From Nitratireductor sp. XY-223 (lineage in GTDB: Bacteria; Pseudomonadota; Alphaproteobacteria; Rhizobiales; Rhizobiaceae): 64,000 bases of DNA. Position numbers and translations under genes: made by a program. Positions 33,835 to 42,258 of this stretch are shown piece after piece. Numbering within the stretch: position 1 is the first letter of the stretch; each line of letters begins with the position of its first letter. The stretch lies in contig NZ_SPNT01000006.1 in assembly GCF_004959855.1 (NCBI RefSeq), positions 124,001 through 188,000 on the forward strand, written 5' to 3'. Below the pieces are notes generated by a model. It was not told where the DNA came from. It did not search any database and saw nothing but the letters and a program-made list of their open reading frames with translations.

Positions 33835-34833
33835 ATGGATCTCGCGTTGATATGGGGCTTTGTCATTGCCATCGCCGTCTTCGTCTACGTGGCGCTGGAC
33901 GGGTTTGATCTTGGCGTCGGCATCCTTTTTCCGCTGCTGCGCGACGAAGCGGAGCGCGATACGGCGATCGGGGCGATCGCGCCTGTCTGGGACGGCAACG
34001 AGACCTGGCTGATCCTCGGCGGCGGCGGATTGTTCGCCGTTTTCCCGCTTGCCTATGCGGTCATTTTCCCGGCGCTTTACGTGCCGCTGATCGTCATGCT
34101 CCTGGCACTCGTGTTCCGGGGCGTGGCGTTTGAATTCCGGGTGCATTCCGGCGGCCACAAGTGGTTTTGGGAGCACGCGTTTTTCGGCGGTTCGCTCGTT
34201 GCGGCCTTTGCGCAGGGCATTGCGCTCGGCGCCTGGCTGCAGGGCATCGACGTTGAGGGCCGTGCCTATGCGGGCGGATGGTGGGACTGGCTCAGCCCGT
34301 TTTCCGTCACCACGGGCCTGGCGCTCGTCTTCGGCTACGCAATGCTGGGCGCCGGATGGATCAACCTGAAAACGGAAGGCGCGCTGAATGAGCGGGCTCA
34401 GAGCTTCATTATTCCGCTCGCCGCCGCGACCGTGGCTTTCATCGTCGTCGTCAGCCTGTGGACACCGCTTCTCAACGAGCGGTACTGGGTGCGCTGGTTC
34501 ACCTTCCCGACCATGATCTACGCTATACCGGTGCCGGTGCTGGTCGCTCTGACCGTGTTTGCGCTGTGGCAGGCTTTGAAACAGGGCTGGGCGCTGCGGG
34601 CATTCCTGGCGACGGAGATCCTGTTCCTGCTTTGTTATATAGGTCTCGGCATTTCGGTATGGCCGGACATCGTGCCCACCGCCATCACCCTTCAGGAGGC
34701 CGCCGCGCCCGACAAGAGCCTCGGCTTCCTGCTGGTCGGAGCGGTCGTCCTCGTGCCGCTAATCCTGGTCTACACCGCGGCGGCCTACTGGATCTTCCGC
34801 GGCAAGGTCCGGCACGGCGGCTACCATCACTGA
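33835..34833 (+). CDS. cydB: Cyanide-insensitive quinol oxidase subunit II (CioB/CydB)
   Basis: 332 residues, two bases after the cydA stop. Eight hydrophobic helices; family blocks are ALDGFDLGVGILFPL near the N-terminus, APVWDGNETWLILGGGGLFAVFPLAY, LVFRGVAFEFR and the C-terminal GAVVLVPLILVYTAAAYWIFRGKV. This subunit pairs with CydA and stabilises the haems. The stop overlaps the ATG of the small DUF2474 gene (TGATG), a sign of coupled translation. Confidence 0.95.
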   Translation: MDLALIWGFVIAIAVFVYVALDGFDLGVGILFPLLRDEAERDTAIGAIAPVWDGNETWLILGGGGLFAVFPLAYAVIFPALYVPLIVMLLALVFRGVAFEFRVHSGGHKWFWEHAFFGGSLVAAFAQGIALGAWLQGIDVEGRAYAGGWWDWLSPFSVTTGLALVFGYAMLGAGWINLKTEGALNERAQSFIIPLAAATVAFIVVVSLWTPLLNERYWVRWFTFPTMIYAIPVPVLVALTVFALWQALKQGWALRAFLATEILFLLCYIGLGISVWPDIVPTAITLQEAAAPDKSLGFLLVGAVVLVPLILVYTAAAYWIFRGKVRHGGYHH

Positions 34834-34961
34834 TGGACAGCCCCGACCCGAGGCCGCCGCTATGGAACCGGCTCCTGTGGTTCGTCCTTTTGTGGGGCGC
34901 GGGTGTCGTGACGATCGCGGTCGTCGGTTATGCATTGCGCTCGCTGTTCTTCCCGTCCTGA
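34833..34961 (+). CDS. DUF2474 small membrane subunit of the CIO-type oxidase
   Basis: 42 residues, too short for most gene callers. The ATG is at 34833, sharing its first base with the cydB stop codon. One helix, WFVLLWGAGVVTIAVVGYALRSLFF, follows a proline-rich cytoplasmic start (MDSPDPRPPLWNRLL). Composition and position match DUF2474 proteins found after cioAB, thought to be the counterpart of CydX, an extra single-helix subunit needed for stable bd oxidase. Confidence 0.87.
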   Translation: MDSPDPRPPLWNRLLWFVLLWGAGVVTIAVVGYALRSLFFPS

Positions 34962-34986
34962 AAGGGCCCTGAGCGAAAGCCTGCTG

Positions 34987-36228
34987 CTAGCCGGGCATCA
35001 CCCACACGATCCAGGCATAGCTGACCGCGACGGAGACGATCGTCACGGGAATGACGAGCCGCGTGAACTGCCAGAAGCTGAACGGCGTGGCGCCGAATTT
35101 CTCCGCCTGCTGCACGACGATCACGTTGCTCGCGGCGCTGATGATGAACAGGTTGCCGGCCAGCGTGCTCATGGCCGACAGAAGCATCAGCGTGCGCGCA
35201 TCGCTCGAGGTCAGCAGGTTGAGATAAATCTCGACGACCGGCACGTTCGAAAACAGCTGGCTCGCCCAGAAGCCGATCAGGGTGACCACCAGCGGTTCGT
35301 CAAGGCGCGTTTGCCAGGAGCCGAGCATCGATTGCAGGGCGCCGGACTGCAGCACAGCGCCGGTGACGACGAACATGGCGACAAAGAAGATCAGCGTGTG
35401 CCAGTCTACCGCGCGGAATAGGCTGATGCGGTGCGGTGAAAACACGAAGACGGGCAGGCAGGCGACGAGGCTGAGATAGCCGAGCGGAACGTCCAGCGCC
35501 GGAAAACGTTCCTGCAGTAGGCTGTCGCCGACCACGAGGACCGCCAGCAGGCCGGCGCCAAGATAGGCGGGCCAGGCAAGCCGCCGCGTCGGTGCGGGAA
35601 GGTCCCCATTGCCTTGCTGCTCCGGCGTCTCGCGGTTCAGGCACCAAAGCAGCCAAATGTAGGCGAAGGCCAGGGAAACGAGAGTCGGCACGGTCAACCA
35701 AAGCGCGAATGTGCCAATGGGATTGGAGAAATGCCCGTCGGCGACGATGAGGATGTTCTGTGGGTTTCCGACCGGGGACATCATGCTGGCGACGGTGACG
35801 ATGACGCACAGCGCGACCAGCGGCACGGCCGGGCGGATGCGGTAGGCGATCGCAAGCGACAGGGCGATGGGCGTTCCGATCACCGCACCGGCGTCGTTGG
35901 TGAGGACGATCGAGATAAGGCTGACCAGCACCACAAAGAGAAGCAGGGCGCGCGGCAGGGACGCACGGGAGCCCGCGATCTTCTCGCTGACGGTGTGCGG
36001 AAAACCGGAATCGTAGAGCGCGGAGGCAATCGAGAACACGCCGAACAGGTAGCCGATGACGTTCCAGTCGATGGCCTTGAACGCATCCAGCGGCGCTATC
36101 CGGCCGGTGGCGACAAGCACGACCGCCCCGGCCAGCATGACCTGCCAGATGCGGACCCAGGAAGGCAGCCATTGGCGAATTGAGATGACGAAGAATATTG
36201 CGATCGCTACCGCCAGGCTCACGGTCAT
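34987..36228 (-). CDS. ArsB/NhaD-type permease (SLC13-like ion transporter)
   Basis: 413 residues, about eleven hydrophobic segments. IT-superfamily patterns appear twice: SIVLTNDAGAVIGTPIALSLA and SQLFSNVPVVEIYLNLLTS with the NDA / NVP central residues, plus MMSPVGNPQNILI. It might export arsenite, Na+ or a carboxylate; no arsC, arsR or acr3 gene is next to it, so arsenite is unsupported. Convergent with the oxidase operon and divergent from an MFS gene. Confidence 0.85.
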   Translation of the reverse strand: MTVSLAVAIAIFFVISIRQWLPSWVRIWQVMLAGAVVLVATGRIAPLDAFKAIDWNVIGYLFGVFSIASALYDSGFPHTVSEKIAGSRASLPRALLLFVVLVSLISIVLTNDAGAVIGTPIALSLAIAYRIRPAVPLVALCVIVTVASMMSPVGNPQNILIVADGHFSNPIGTFALWLTVPTLVSLAFAYIWLLWCLNRETPEQQGNGDLPAPTRRLAWPAYLGAGLLAVLVVGDSLLQERFPALDVPLGYLSLVACLPVFVFSPHRISLFRAVDWHTLIFFVAMFVVTGAVLQSGALQSMLGSWQTRLDEPLVVTLIGFWASQLFSNVPVVEIYLNLLTSSDARTLMLLSAMSTLAGNLFIISAASNVIVVQQAEKFGATPFSFWQFTRLVIPVTIVSVAVSYAWIVWVMPG

Positions 36229-36329
36229 GTCGAAAATCCCAATAAAATCGCCCCTGGTTCAACTACATTCGAACCCGATAATTGTTTGTTAATTTCCAGC
36301 GTGTCTTTTGGAGCCGGCGACGTCTGATA

Positions 36330-37586
36330 GTGAGAAACAGTGTGCGGTTGCATAGACCACTCCTGGGCATGAACTTTTTCGCCGGCGATGTTGCGGCAGG
36401 GCTCGGACCCTATCTCGCCATCTATCTGCTCACGATGCTGAAATGGTCGCCCGGACAAATCGGTCCGGTTCTGGCGGTCGGCGGCATCGCGACGGTCCTT
36501 GCGCAAACGCCGGCGGGCGCGATTATCGATGCAACGCGCTTCAAGCGTGCGGTGCTCGCGCTGTGCATTGTCACAATCGCCCTCGGTGCCGTCTCCATCA
36601 TCCTTTTCAAGTCTGCGACCGCGATCTACGCGGCACAGATCGCATTGGGCGTGGCCATGGCCTTCATGGGCCCGAGCATCGCGGCTCTGACGCTCGGCAT
36701 TGTCGGCCGTGAAAACTTCACCGCCCAGACCAGTGCAAACCAGGCGTGGAACCATGCCGGCAACGTTGTCGCGGCGCTTGCGGCGGCGGGGCTTGCGCTT
36801 TGGGTTTCCAGTCTCGGTGTCTTCTGGCTGGTGGCCGCGATGGCCGTCGGCATGCTTGCGTGCGTCGCGATGCTGCGGCCCGATGAAATCGATCATGAGG
36901 TCGCGCGCGGTCTGGACGCCGGATCCGAGATCCGTCCGGGACGGCCAAAACCCTCCGGGTTCAAATTGCTGATTGAAGACAGGCGATTGCTGGTTTTCGC
37001 AGTTTGCGTGGTGCTGTTTCATTTCGCCAACGCGGCGATGCTGCCGCTGGTCGGCCAGAAACTTGCATCCAACAGTGACGCCGCGCACGGGATCGCCTTC
37101 ACATCCGCCTGTATCGTTGCCGCCCAGATCGTGATGGTGGCGATGGCTTTGTTCTGCGGCTGGAAAGCCGACAGCTGGGGTCGCAAACCGCTGTTCCTGA
37201 TCGCGTTCGCGATGCTGCCCATTCGCGGCGTGCTGTTCACGCTGTCGGACCATTCCGTCTATCTCGTTGCCGTGCAGGCGCTCGACGGTGTTGCCAATGG
37301 CATATTCGCGATGCTGTTCTTGTTGATACTCGCCGATGTCACAGCCGGCACGGGGCGGTTCAATCTCGTGCAGGGCGCGCTTGCCACTTTGCTGGGAATC
37401 GGCGCCGCCTGCAGCAACCTCGTGGCGGAGGAGGTGGTTCAACTCGCCGGATATTCGACCGGGTTCCTGTTCCTGGCATCGGTCGGTGTCGTCGGATTGC
37501 TGACATTCGCATTATTCATGCCGGAAACAGCCCCGCATGCGGCCCGGCGGCCGTCAAATCCGGCGATCGAGCCGGTCGAGGCATAA
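36330..37586 (+). CDS. Major facilitator superfamily transporter
   Basis: 418 residues from a GTG at 36330 (RNSVRLHRPLLGMNFF...), the best in-frame start near the first helix; an ATG at 36369 would trim the first turn. Twelve hydrophobic segments. The MFS loop between helices 2 and 3 is PAGAIIDATRFKRAVLA, and the second half repeats as GWKADSWGRKPLFLIAFA. Related to drug and organic-acid exporters; substrate unknown. Alone in orientation between the permease and an exported hypothetical protein. Confidence 0.87.
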   Translation: MRNSVRLHRPLLGMNFFAGDVAAGLGPYLAIYLLTMLKWSPGQIGPVLAVGGIATVLAQTPAGAIIDATRFKRAVLALCIVTIALGAVSIILFKSATAIYAAQIALGVAMAFMGPSIAALTLGIVGRENFTAQTSANQAWNHAGNVVAALAAAGLALWVSSLGVFWLVAAMAVGMLACVAMLRPDEIDHEVARGLDAGSEIRPGRPKPSGFKLLIEDRRLLVFAVCVVLFHFANAAMLPLVGQKLASNSDAAHGIAFTSACIVAAQIVMVAMALFCGWKADSWGRKPLFLIAFAMLPIRGVLFTLSDHSVYLVAVQALDGVANGIFAMLFLLILADVTAGTGRFNLVQGALATLLGIGAACSNLVAEEVVQLAGYSTGFLFLASVGVVGLLTFALFMPETAPHAARRPSNPAIEPVEA

Positions 37587-37598
37587 ACGTATCCAGCT

Positions 37599-38105
37599 CT
37601 AGTCGGCGCTGACCCGCTGGCGCTCCAGCAACGCCTCGGAAAGCTGCCGGGCGTCGTCGCATTCGACGCGTTCCATCTCGCGCACCGACATGACCGACAT
37701 TTCGGCCGAAGAGACGGTCCAGGTGTAGATCAACGTGTCGTCCTCGGTCAGATGGGCGCGGGCGAAACCGCCGCCCGGCGAGCCGAACGTCAACGTTTCG
37801 GACAGCGGGTCAAAGACGCCGTTCTTGAACACCGGTCCGCTGACGGACCGGGAATCCTCGCTCCATTCGAACAGCGAGCCGAAAACCAGGTAATCCGTGT
37901 CCCTGATACGGTTGAAGAGCAGCAGCGACATGGTTTCGGCGGTCGCGGCACTGTTCGGGTCCGTACCGTCCGTCAGGCGCGAAACCGGGCTGGGGTCCGG
38001 TGTCACCCAGCATCCCACCAGATCGTCGAGATCGGCGCTTTTCGCGCTGCCCGCTGATCCGGCCACCCACAGAAATGCGGCGGCAAATAGTGGCAGTTTC
38101 CTCAT
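37599..38105 (-). CDS. Exported hypothetical protein
   Basis: 168 residues from the ATG at 38105, giving a signal peptide (MRKLPLFAAAFLWVAGSAGSAKS). The mature part starts DLDDLVGCWVTPDPSP and contains TYTWTVSS-like beta strands, which suggests a lipocalin-like or small beta-sandwich domain. I do not recognise it as a named family. The 217 bases before it, up to the SpoIIAA-like gene in the opposite direction, hold both promoters. Confidence 0.6.
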   Translation of the reverse strand: MRKLPLFAAAFLWVAGSAGSAKSADLDDLVGCWVTPDPSPVSRLTDGTDPNSAATAETMSLLLFNRIRDTDYLVFGSLFEWSEDSRSVSGPVFKNGVFDPLSETLTFGSPGGGFARAHLTEDDTLIYTWTVSSAEMSVMSVREMERVECDDARQLSEALLERQRVSAD

Positions 38106-38322
38106 GATCACCCGTAATGACTGATGGCGTTTCCGGTTGATATCCATGTGCGTGTCCGGGCGAAAATTACAACTATCAACATGTTTTGTCCCTGTTTTTC
38201 TGTTAGCGTGTCGCCGGTCACCCCCGGGGCCGGCCGAATTCACGGCGGCCGCTACGCGGTGGACGGGCCGGGTCCGGCTTTACCGGCATGGCGATTTTTT
38301 TATGTATTCGGGAGGACACGCG

Positions 38323-39063
38323 ATGATTGAAACCACGATCGACAGGGAAAACAATCTGATCATCGCAACGGCCCGCGATACGCTCTCGGAGGCTGATTTC
38401 GAAAATCTCTCCGATACGATCAATGACTATATCAACAGCACCGACCGGGCGCCCGGCATCGTCCTCAACGCCGAAGACCTCCCGCACTGGAAGAACGCGG
38501 CCGCGCTGTTCGCCCATTTCAAGCTGGTCCGCGATCATCAGAACGTCCTGCCGAAAGTGGCGCTGGTCAGCGACAGCACGGCCCTGTCGATCATGCCCTC
38601 GCTGGTGGACCATTTCGTCAAGGCCAAGGTCCGCCATTTTCCCCAGGAAGACATGAACAAGGCGGTCGAGTGGGCAGAGACCGTCGACGACTACACCAGC
38701 GCAATCAAGATGATCGACGGGATGCCGGCGGACGTCATTGCCTATGAAGTGGTCGGAACGCTGTCCTCGCACGACTACAAGGACGTGCTCACGCCGCTGG
38801 TCGAGGAAAAGCTCAAGACACACGACAAGGTCAAGATCCTGGCCGTGTTCGGCGATGCGTTCGATGGCGCGACGGCTTCGGCCCTGTGGGACGACGCCTG
38901 GCTGGGGCTGGGCCACATCGCGGCCTTCTCGAAGCTGGCGGTCGTGTCGGACATCGACTGGATTCGCCATGGCTGCAGGATCTTCGGGCCGCTCATCCCG
39001 GCGCAGCTGCATGTGTTCGACAGCAGCGATCTCGACGCCGCGAAGGAATGGATCAAGTCGTAG
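38323..39063 (+). CDS. Two-domain SpoIIAA-like (STAS/SEC14-type) protein
   Basis: 246 residues from the ATG at 38323, with GGAGGA eight bases before. Two copies of the SpoIIAA-like fold: residues 1-120 (ARDTLSEADFENLSDTINDYI and APGIVLNAEDLPHWKNAAALFAHFKLVRDH) and 125-245 (EVVGTLSSHDYKDVLTPLVEEKL, KILAVFGDAFDGATASALWDDAWLGLGH). The family is thought to bind lipid-like ligands or act in stress signalling; single-domain versions are more common than this doubled form. Lies 110 bases upstream of the metallo-hydrolase. Confidence 0.82.
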   Translation: MIETTIDRENNLIIATARDTLSEADFENLSDTINDYINSTDRAPGIVLNAEDLPHWKNAAALFAHFKLVRDHQNVLPKVALVSDSTALSIMPSLVDHFVKAKVRHFPQEDMNKAVEWAETVDDYTSAIKMIDGMPADVIAYEVVGTLSSHDYKDVLTPLVEEKLKTHDKVKILAVFGDAFDGATASALWDDAWLGLGHIAAFSKLAVVSDIDWIRHGCRIFGPLIPAQLHVFDSSDLDAAKEWIKS

Positions 39064-39172
39064 CGGTATCGCAAGCCAATGTATTTGGCGGCGGCATGTC
39101 TCGAAAATGCGGGGGAAACGGAATATATTTCAAGGATGCAGTCTTGGCCAAGAGCACTTCGAGGATCGCATC

Positions 39173-40063
39173 ATGACGCTACCGTTTACGCCCGACCTTT
39201 CCGTTAAACCGCAAGTCATCGCCTTCTTCGACGCGGATTCCAACACGATTTCCTATATCGTCCGCGATCCGGATTCCACGGCCTGCGCCGTCGTCGATGC
39301 GGTGATGGAGATCGATTACGCAGCCGGGCGGCTCACCTTCAACGGCGCGGATACCATCATCAAGCGGATCGAGGACGAGGGCTGGACGCTGGAGTGGCTG
39401 ATCGAGACCCACATCCATGCCGATCACCTGTCCGGGGCGCCCTATATCCAGGAAAAGCTCGGCGGCCGGATCGGCATTGGCGACCAGGTCACCGTGGTGC
39501 AGGACACGTTCGGCAAGATCTTCAACGAGGGTACGGGGTTCGAGCGCGACGGCTCGCAGTTTGACCGGCTGTTTTCCGACGGCGACAGCTATGAAATCGG
39601 CACCATGACGGCCCATGTCATGCACACGCCCGGCCACACGCCCGCCTGCATGACCCATGTCATCGGCGACGCGGCCTTCGTGGGCGATACGCTGTTCATG
39701 CCGGACGGCGGCTCCGCGCGGGCCGATTTCCCGGGCGGCGACGCGCGCATCTTATACCGGTCGGTGCGACGGGTGCTTGATCTGCCGCCGCAGACACGGC
39801 TCTTCATGTGCCACGACTACGGGCCGAACGGCCGCGAGATCCGTTGGGAGACGACGGTCGCCGAGGAGCGGGCCAACAACATCCACGTGCGCGACGGGGT
39901 CGACGAGGACACTTTCGTCGAAATGCGCGAGGCGCGCGACAAGACGCTCGCCATGCCGAAGCTGATCATCCCCTCGCTGCAGGTGAACATGCGCGCCGGC
40001 AAACTGCCGCCGAAGGACGAGGACGGCGACGTATTCCTGAAGGTGCCGATCAACAAGCTTTAG
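39173..40063 (+). CDS. MBL fold metallo-hydrolase, persulfide dioxygenase-like (intact copy)
   Basis: 296 residues from the ATG at 39173 with GAGGA eight bases before. Contains the metallo-beta-lactamase signature THIHADHLSG (about residues 79-88), then the His of HTPGHTPAC, the Asp of FVGDTLFMPDGG and His of CHDYGP. The short lid and the ADFPGGDARILYRSVRRVL block are those of the ETHE1/Blh persulfide dioxygenase and rhodanese-linked group, which oxidise glutathione persulfide to sulfite. Its last 425 bases recur as a broken copy at 41678-42100. The activity is inferred from family. Confidence 0.9.
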   Translation: MTLPFTPDLSVKPQVIAFFDADSNTISYIVRDPDSTACAVVDAVMEIDYAAGRLTFNGADTIIKRIEDEGWTLEWLIETHIHADHLSGAPYIQEKLGGRIGIGDQVTVVQDTFGKIFNEGTGFERDGSQFDRLFSDGDSYEIGTMTAHVMHTPGHTPACMTHVIGDAAFVGDTLFMPDGGSARADFPGGDARILYRSVRRVLDLPPQTRLFMCHDYGPNGREIRWETTVAEERANNIHVRDGVDEDTFVEMREARDKTLAMPKLIIPSLQVNMRAGKLPPKDEDGDVFLKVPINKL

Positions 40064-40167
40064 GTTGCGGACGGGGGCTGCGATGGATGGGGCCGCTGGG
40101 CGGACAAAGCGATCGTAGGCCTTCGTCCAATCCGCGTCTGCTTTGCTGCCACGGACGCGCGATAGCT

Positions 40168-40641
40168 CTACGGAGTCTCAAGACGGTATTTGAGAAAGCG
40201 CGCGCCGTCATATTCCACATCGCTCACGAATGTCGCTCCGATCCTGTCAAGAGCCCCAAGGCTCCTGCGAGACGGCGGGAGGAGGAAGGTGAAGAAGGGT
40301 ATCCGGTCATCTGCAATCGCGAATTCGATTGCCTTTTGCGAAATACGGCGGCCCAATCCGAAGAATTCCGGCTTGAGGACCAGGCCAAAGTCCCATTCGT
40401 CGCCTTCCTTTTGGAAGCCGCCCCAGCCGACATAGCTTTTGTCTAACAAAATGGCCCAATGGCCAAGTCCGTCGCGCCTCCAGCATGCTTCTTTCGTCGC
40501 GATAAAACTGGAGACCTCCGCCTTGCCCCAACGAGAAGTCAGGAGGGGCATGTGCTCGGCCACACGAGGATCCGACATATGGGACAGAATCTCATCGGTC
40601 GATATCGTCGGTAGTCTGGTAAATGTAATTTCGGATGACAT
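40168..40641 (-). CDS. GNAT family N-acetyltransferase (RimJ/RimL-like)
   Basis: 157 residues from the ATG at 40641. FTRLPTISTDEILSHMSDPRVAEHMPLL is the usual start of the ribosomal-protein acetyltransferase-like group; the later FGLGRRISQKAIEFAI forms the acetyl-CoA loop, and LLPPSRRSLGALDRIGATFV closes it. Substrate unknown. Lies within the rearranged stretch between the intact metallo-hydrolase and the truncated quinone reductase fragment. Confidence 0.8.
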   Translation of the reverse strand: MSSEITFTRLPTISTDEILSHMSDPRVAEHMPLLTSRWGKAEVSSFIATKEACWRRDGLGHWAILLDKSYVGWGGFQKEGDEWDFGLVLKPEFFGLGRRISQKAIEFAIADDRIPFFTFLLPPSRRSLGALDRIGATFVSDVEYDGARFLKYRLETP

Positions 40642-40720
40642 CGGAAGTCGCGACCTCTCGTTGACGAGAATACATGACAAAGGTTGCAGAGCGGATTGTC
40701 GGCAGGTCGTCGCGGTCATA

Positions 40721-40843
40721 AAGGGCTCTAAGCCGTCATTCGGCATCGGACAGGCGCGCAATGCGGTCAGCCTTCAACGTTCGGACGGCGGCTCCCCAAT
40801 CCATTTGTATTATTCACCCGCTTCGTCCGGGTCACCGATCAAC
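40721..40843 (-). pseudogene. 3'-end remnant of a quinone reductase gene and its downstream flank
   Basis: These 123 bases align with 45847-45973, which covers the last about 45 bases of the intact quinone reductase gene plus the sequence after its stop. By eye the match is about 85 to 87 percent with a few small gaps. On the minus strand it would encode GDPDEAGE then a stop, where the intact gene ends GEPDEAGEESK. No 5' part of the gene remains. Treated as the dead end of an old duplication. Confidence 0.72.
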
Positions 40844-40873
40844 GCCGGCCCAGCTGCAACCGAGGCGGCGGCA

Positions 40874-41458
40874 TTACGGATCGTCGCCGGCAAGTGCAAT
40901 TGCCCATCCGACGCAAAAAGAGACAATGGATCCAAACAGATAAAAGAGCGCCGTGCTTCCGGGCATCTGGTAAGTCACTCCCTGCAGCCTTTGCTCGTGC
41001 GTCAGGTTTACGTTTTCACCGCCTTCGAACATGCTGCGCGTCGCGGCGTCGAGGGCCTGTGCTGACCAATTGTCCGCTGTGGTGAACAAATAGATGATCG
41101 TGAAGGCAAACCAAAGTGCGAGTGCCATGGCCATGTACGATCGGCCGCCTGTCTTTGCTCGTATGGACGCCGCTATGATGCAGGCAACGACCGATAGCAC
41201 GACCGCGAGCGTCGCGTCGCCGGCATCGTCGAGTTGCGTAAGGTCCAAACCGCGTGGTGCCGCATTGTAGACGAGCGTCACGGCTAATATGGCTACGAGC
41301 ACGATCCCGCTGAAGATCAGATTGATCGTATTACCGATTGACCGGTCTCCCGCCAATCTTGCGCCCACCGCATTACCGTACGCGGCACCAAGAAGAATGG
41401 GCATCCACATCATAACGAGATAGAGGACTGCCAAGGCTGCTCCTGGCGCTCTCTCCAT
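40874..41458 (-). CDS. Four- to five-helix integral membrane protein, unknown
   Basis: 194 residues starting MERAPGAALAVLYLVMMWMPILLG, with five hydrophobic segments: the first, IFSGIVLVAILAVTLVYNA, LAVVLSVVACIIAASI, MAMALALWFAFTIIYLF and ALFYLFGSIVSFCVGWAIALA. A periplasmic loop (GENVNLTHEQRLQGVTYQ) joins the last two. I do not recognise the family. It sits between two truncated gene copies, exactly at the junction expected of a tandem duplication, and its GC content appears lower than its neighbours, so it may be an insertion. Confidence 0.65.
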   Translation of the reverse strand: MERAPGAALAVLYLVMMWMPILLGAAYGNAVGARLAGDRSIGNTINLIFSGIVLVAILAVTLVYNAAPRGLDLTQLDDAGDATLAVVLSVVACIIAASIRAKTGGRSYMAMALALWFAFTIIYLFTTADNWSAQALDAATRSMFEGGENVNLTHEQRLQGVTYQMPGSTALFYLFGSIVSFCVGWAIALAGDDP

Positions 41459-41677
41459 CGGTTGCCTCCTACCTTTACAAAGGCCGCGTTACCGAGACTG
41501 CGAATGGCTTGTCAAAGGAGCGGCTCCCGCGGCATGCGTCCGGAATTCATGTCAAGCTCTTGCACCGGTAGTTGCGGTGATCGTAGCAAAAAATGATCGA
41601 TAATCCGACTCTGTCGATCAGGTAAGTCCAGATGAACCGCTGAGGAGTTGATCGAAGTGGAAGGGATGCAACCGTAT

Positions 41678-42100
41678 CGCCCGCCTGCATGACCCATGTC
41701 ATCCGCGACGCGGCTTTCGTGGGCGATACGCTGTTCATGCCGGACGGCGGCTCCGCGCGGGCCGATTTTCCGGGCGGTGACGCGCATCTTATACCGGTCG
41801 GTGCGACGGGTGCTGGATCTGCCGCCGCAGACTCGGCTCTTCATGTGCCACGACTACGGGCCGAACGGCCGCGAGATCCGCTGGGTGACGACGGTCGCCG
41901 AGGAACGGGCCAACAACATCCACGTGCGCGACGGCATCGACGAGGACACATTCGTCGAAATGCGCGAGGCGCGCGACAAGACGCTCGCCATGCCGAAGCT
42001 GATCATTCCCTCGCTGCAGGTGAACATGCGCGCCGGCAAGCTGCCGCCGAAGGACGAGGACGGCGACGTCTTCCTGAAGGTGCCGATCAACAAGCTTTAG
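41678..42100 (+). pseudogene. Truncated, frameshifted copy of the MBL metallo-hydrolase gene
   Basis: Matches 39639-40063 (the last 425 bases of the intact gene including the stop) with 15 substitutions and one 2-base deletion by hand count, about 96 percent identical. The deletion lies at the site corresponding to GACGCGCGCATCTT in the intact gene, so the reading frame shifts and only the last about 110 codons remain in the native frame. The first half with the HxHxDH motif is absent. Upstream of 41678 I find no further similarity. Weak similarity continues for about 60 bases beyond the stop codons. Confidence 0.9.
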
Positions 42101-42258
42101 ACGCCATGATCCAGAGTTGTGATGGATCGGTCCCGGGCTTTGGGATAAATCCGCTATGCGGACAAACCGACATCAGTTTGCTCAGTGTGTTGTTCCGCAA
42201 ACGACGCGATTAGAGTGGCGCAATGGGCCCTTCGGCTCCCGGTTATTTGGCGCTTCGT

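Noticed and set aside
34987-36228. Arsenite efflux pump ArsB
   Set aside because: The fold fits, but no arsR, arsC or other arsenic genes are beside it; the general name is safer.
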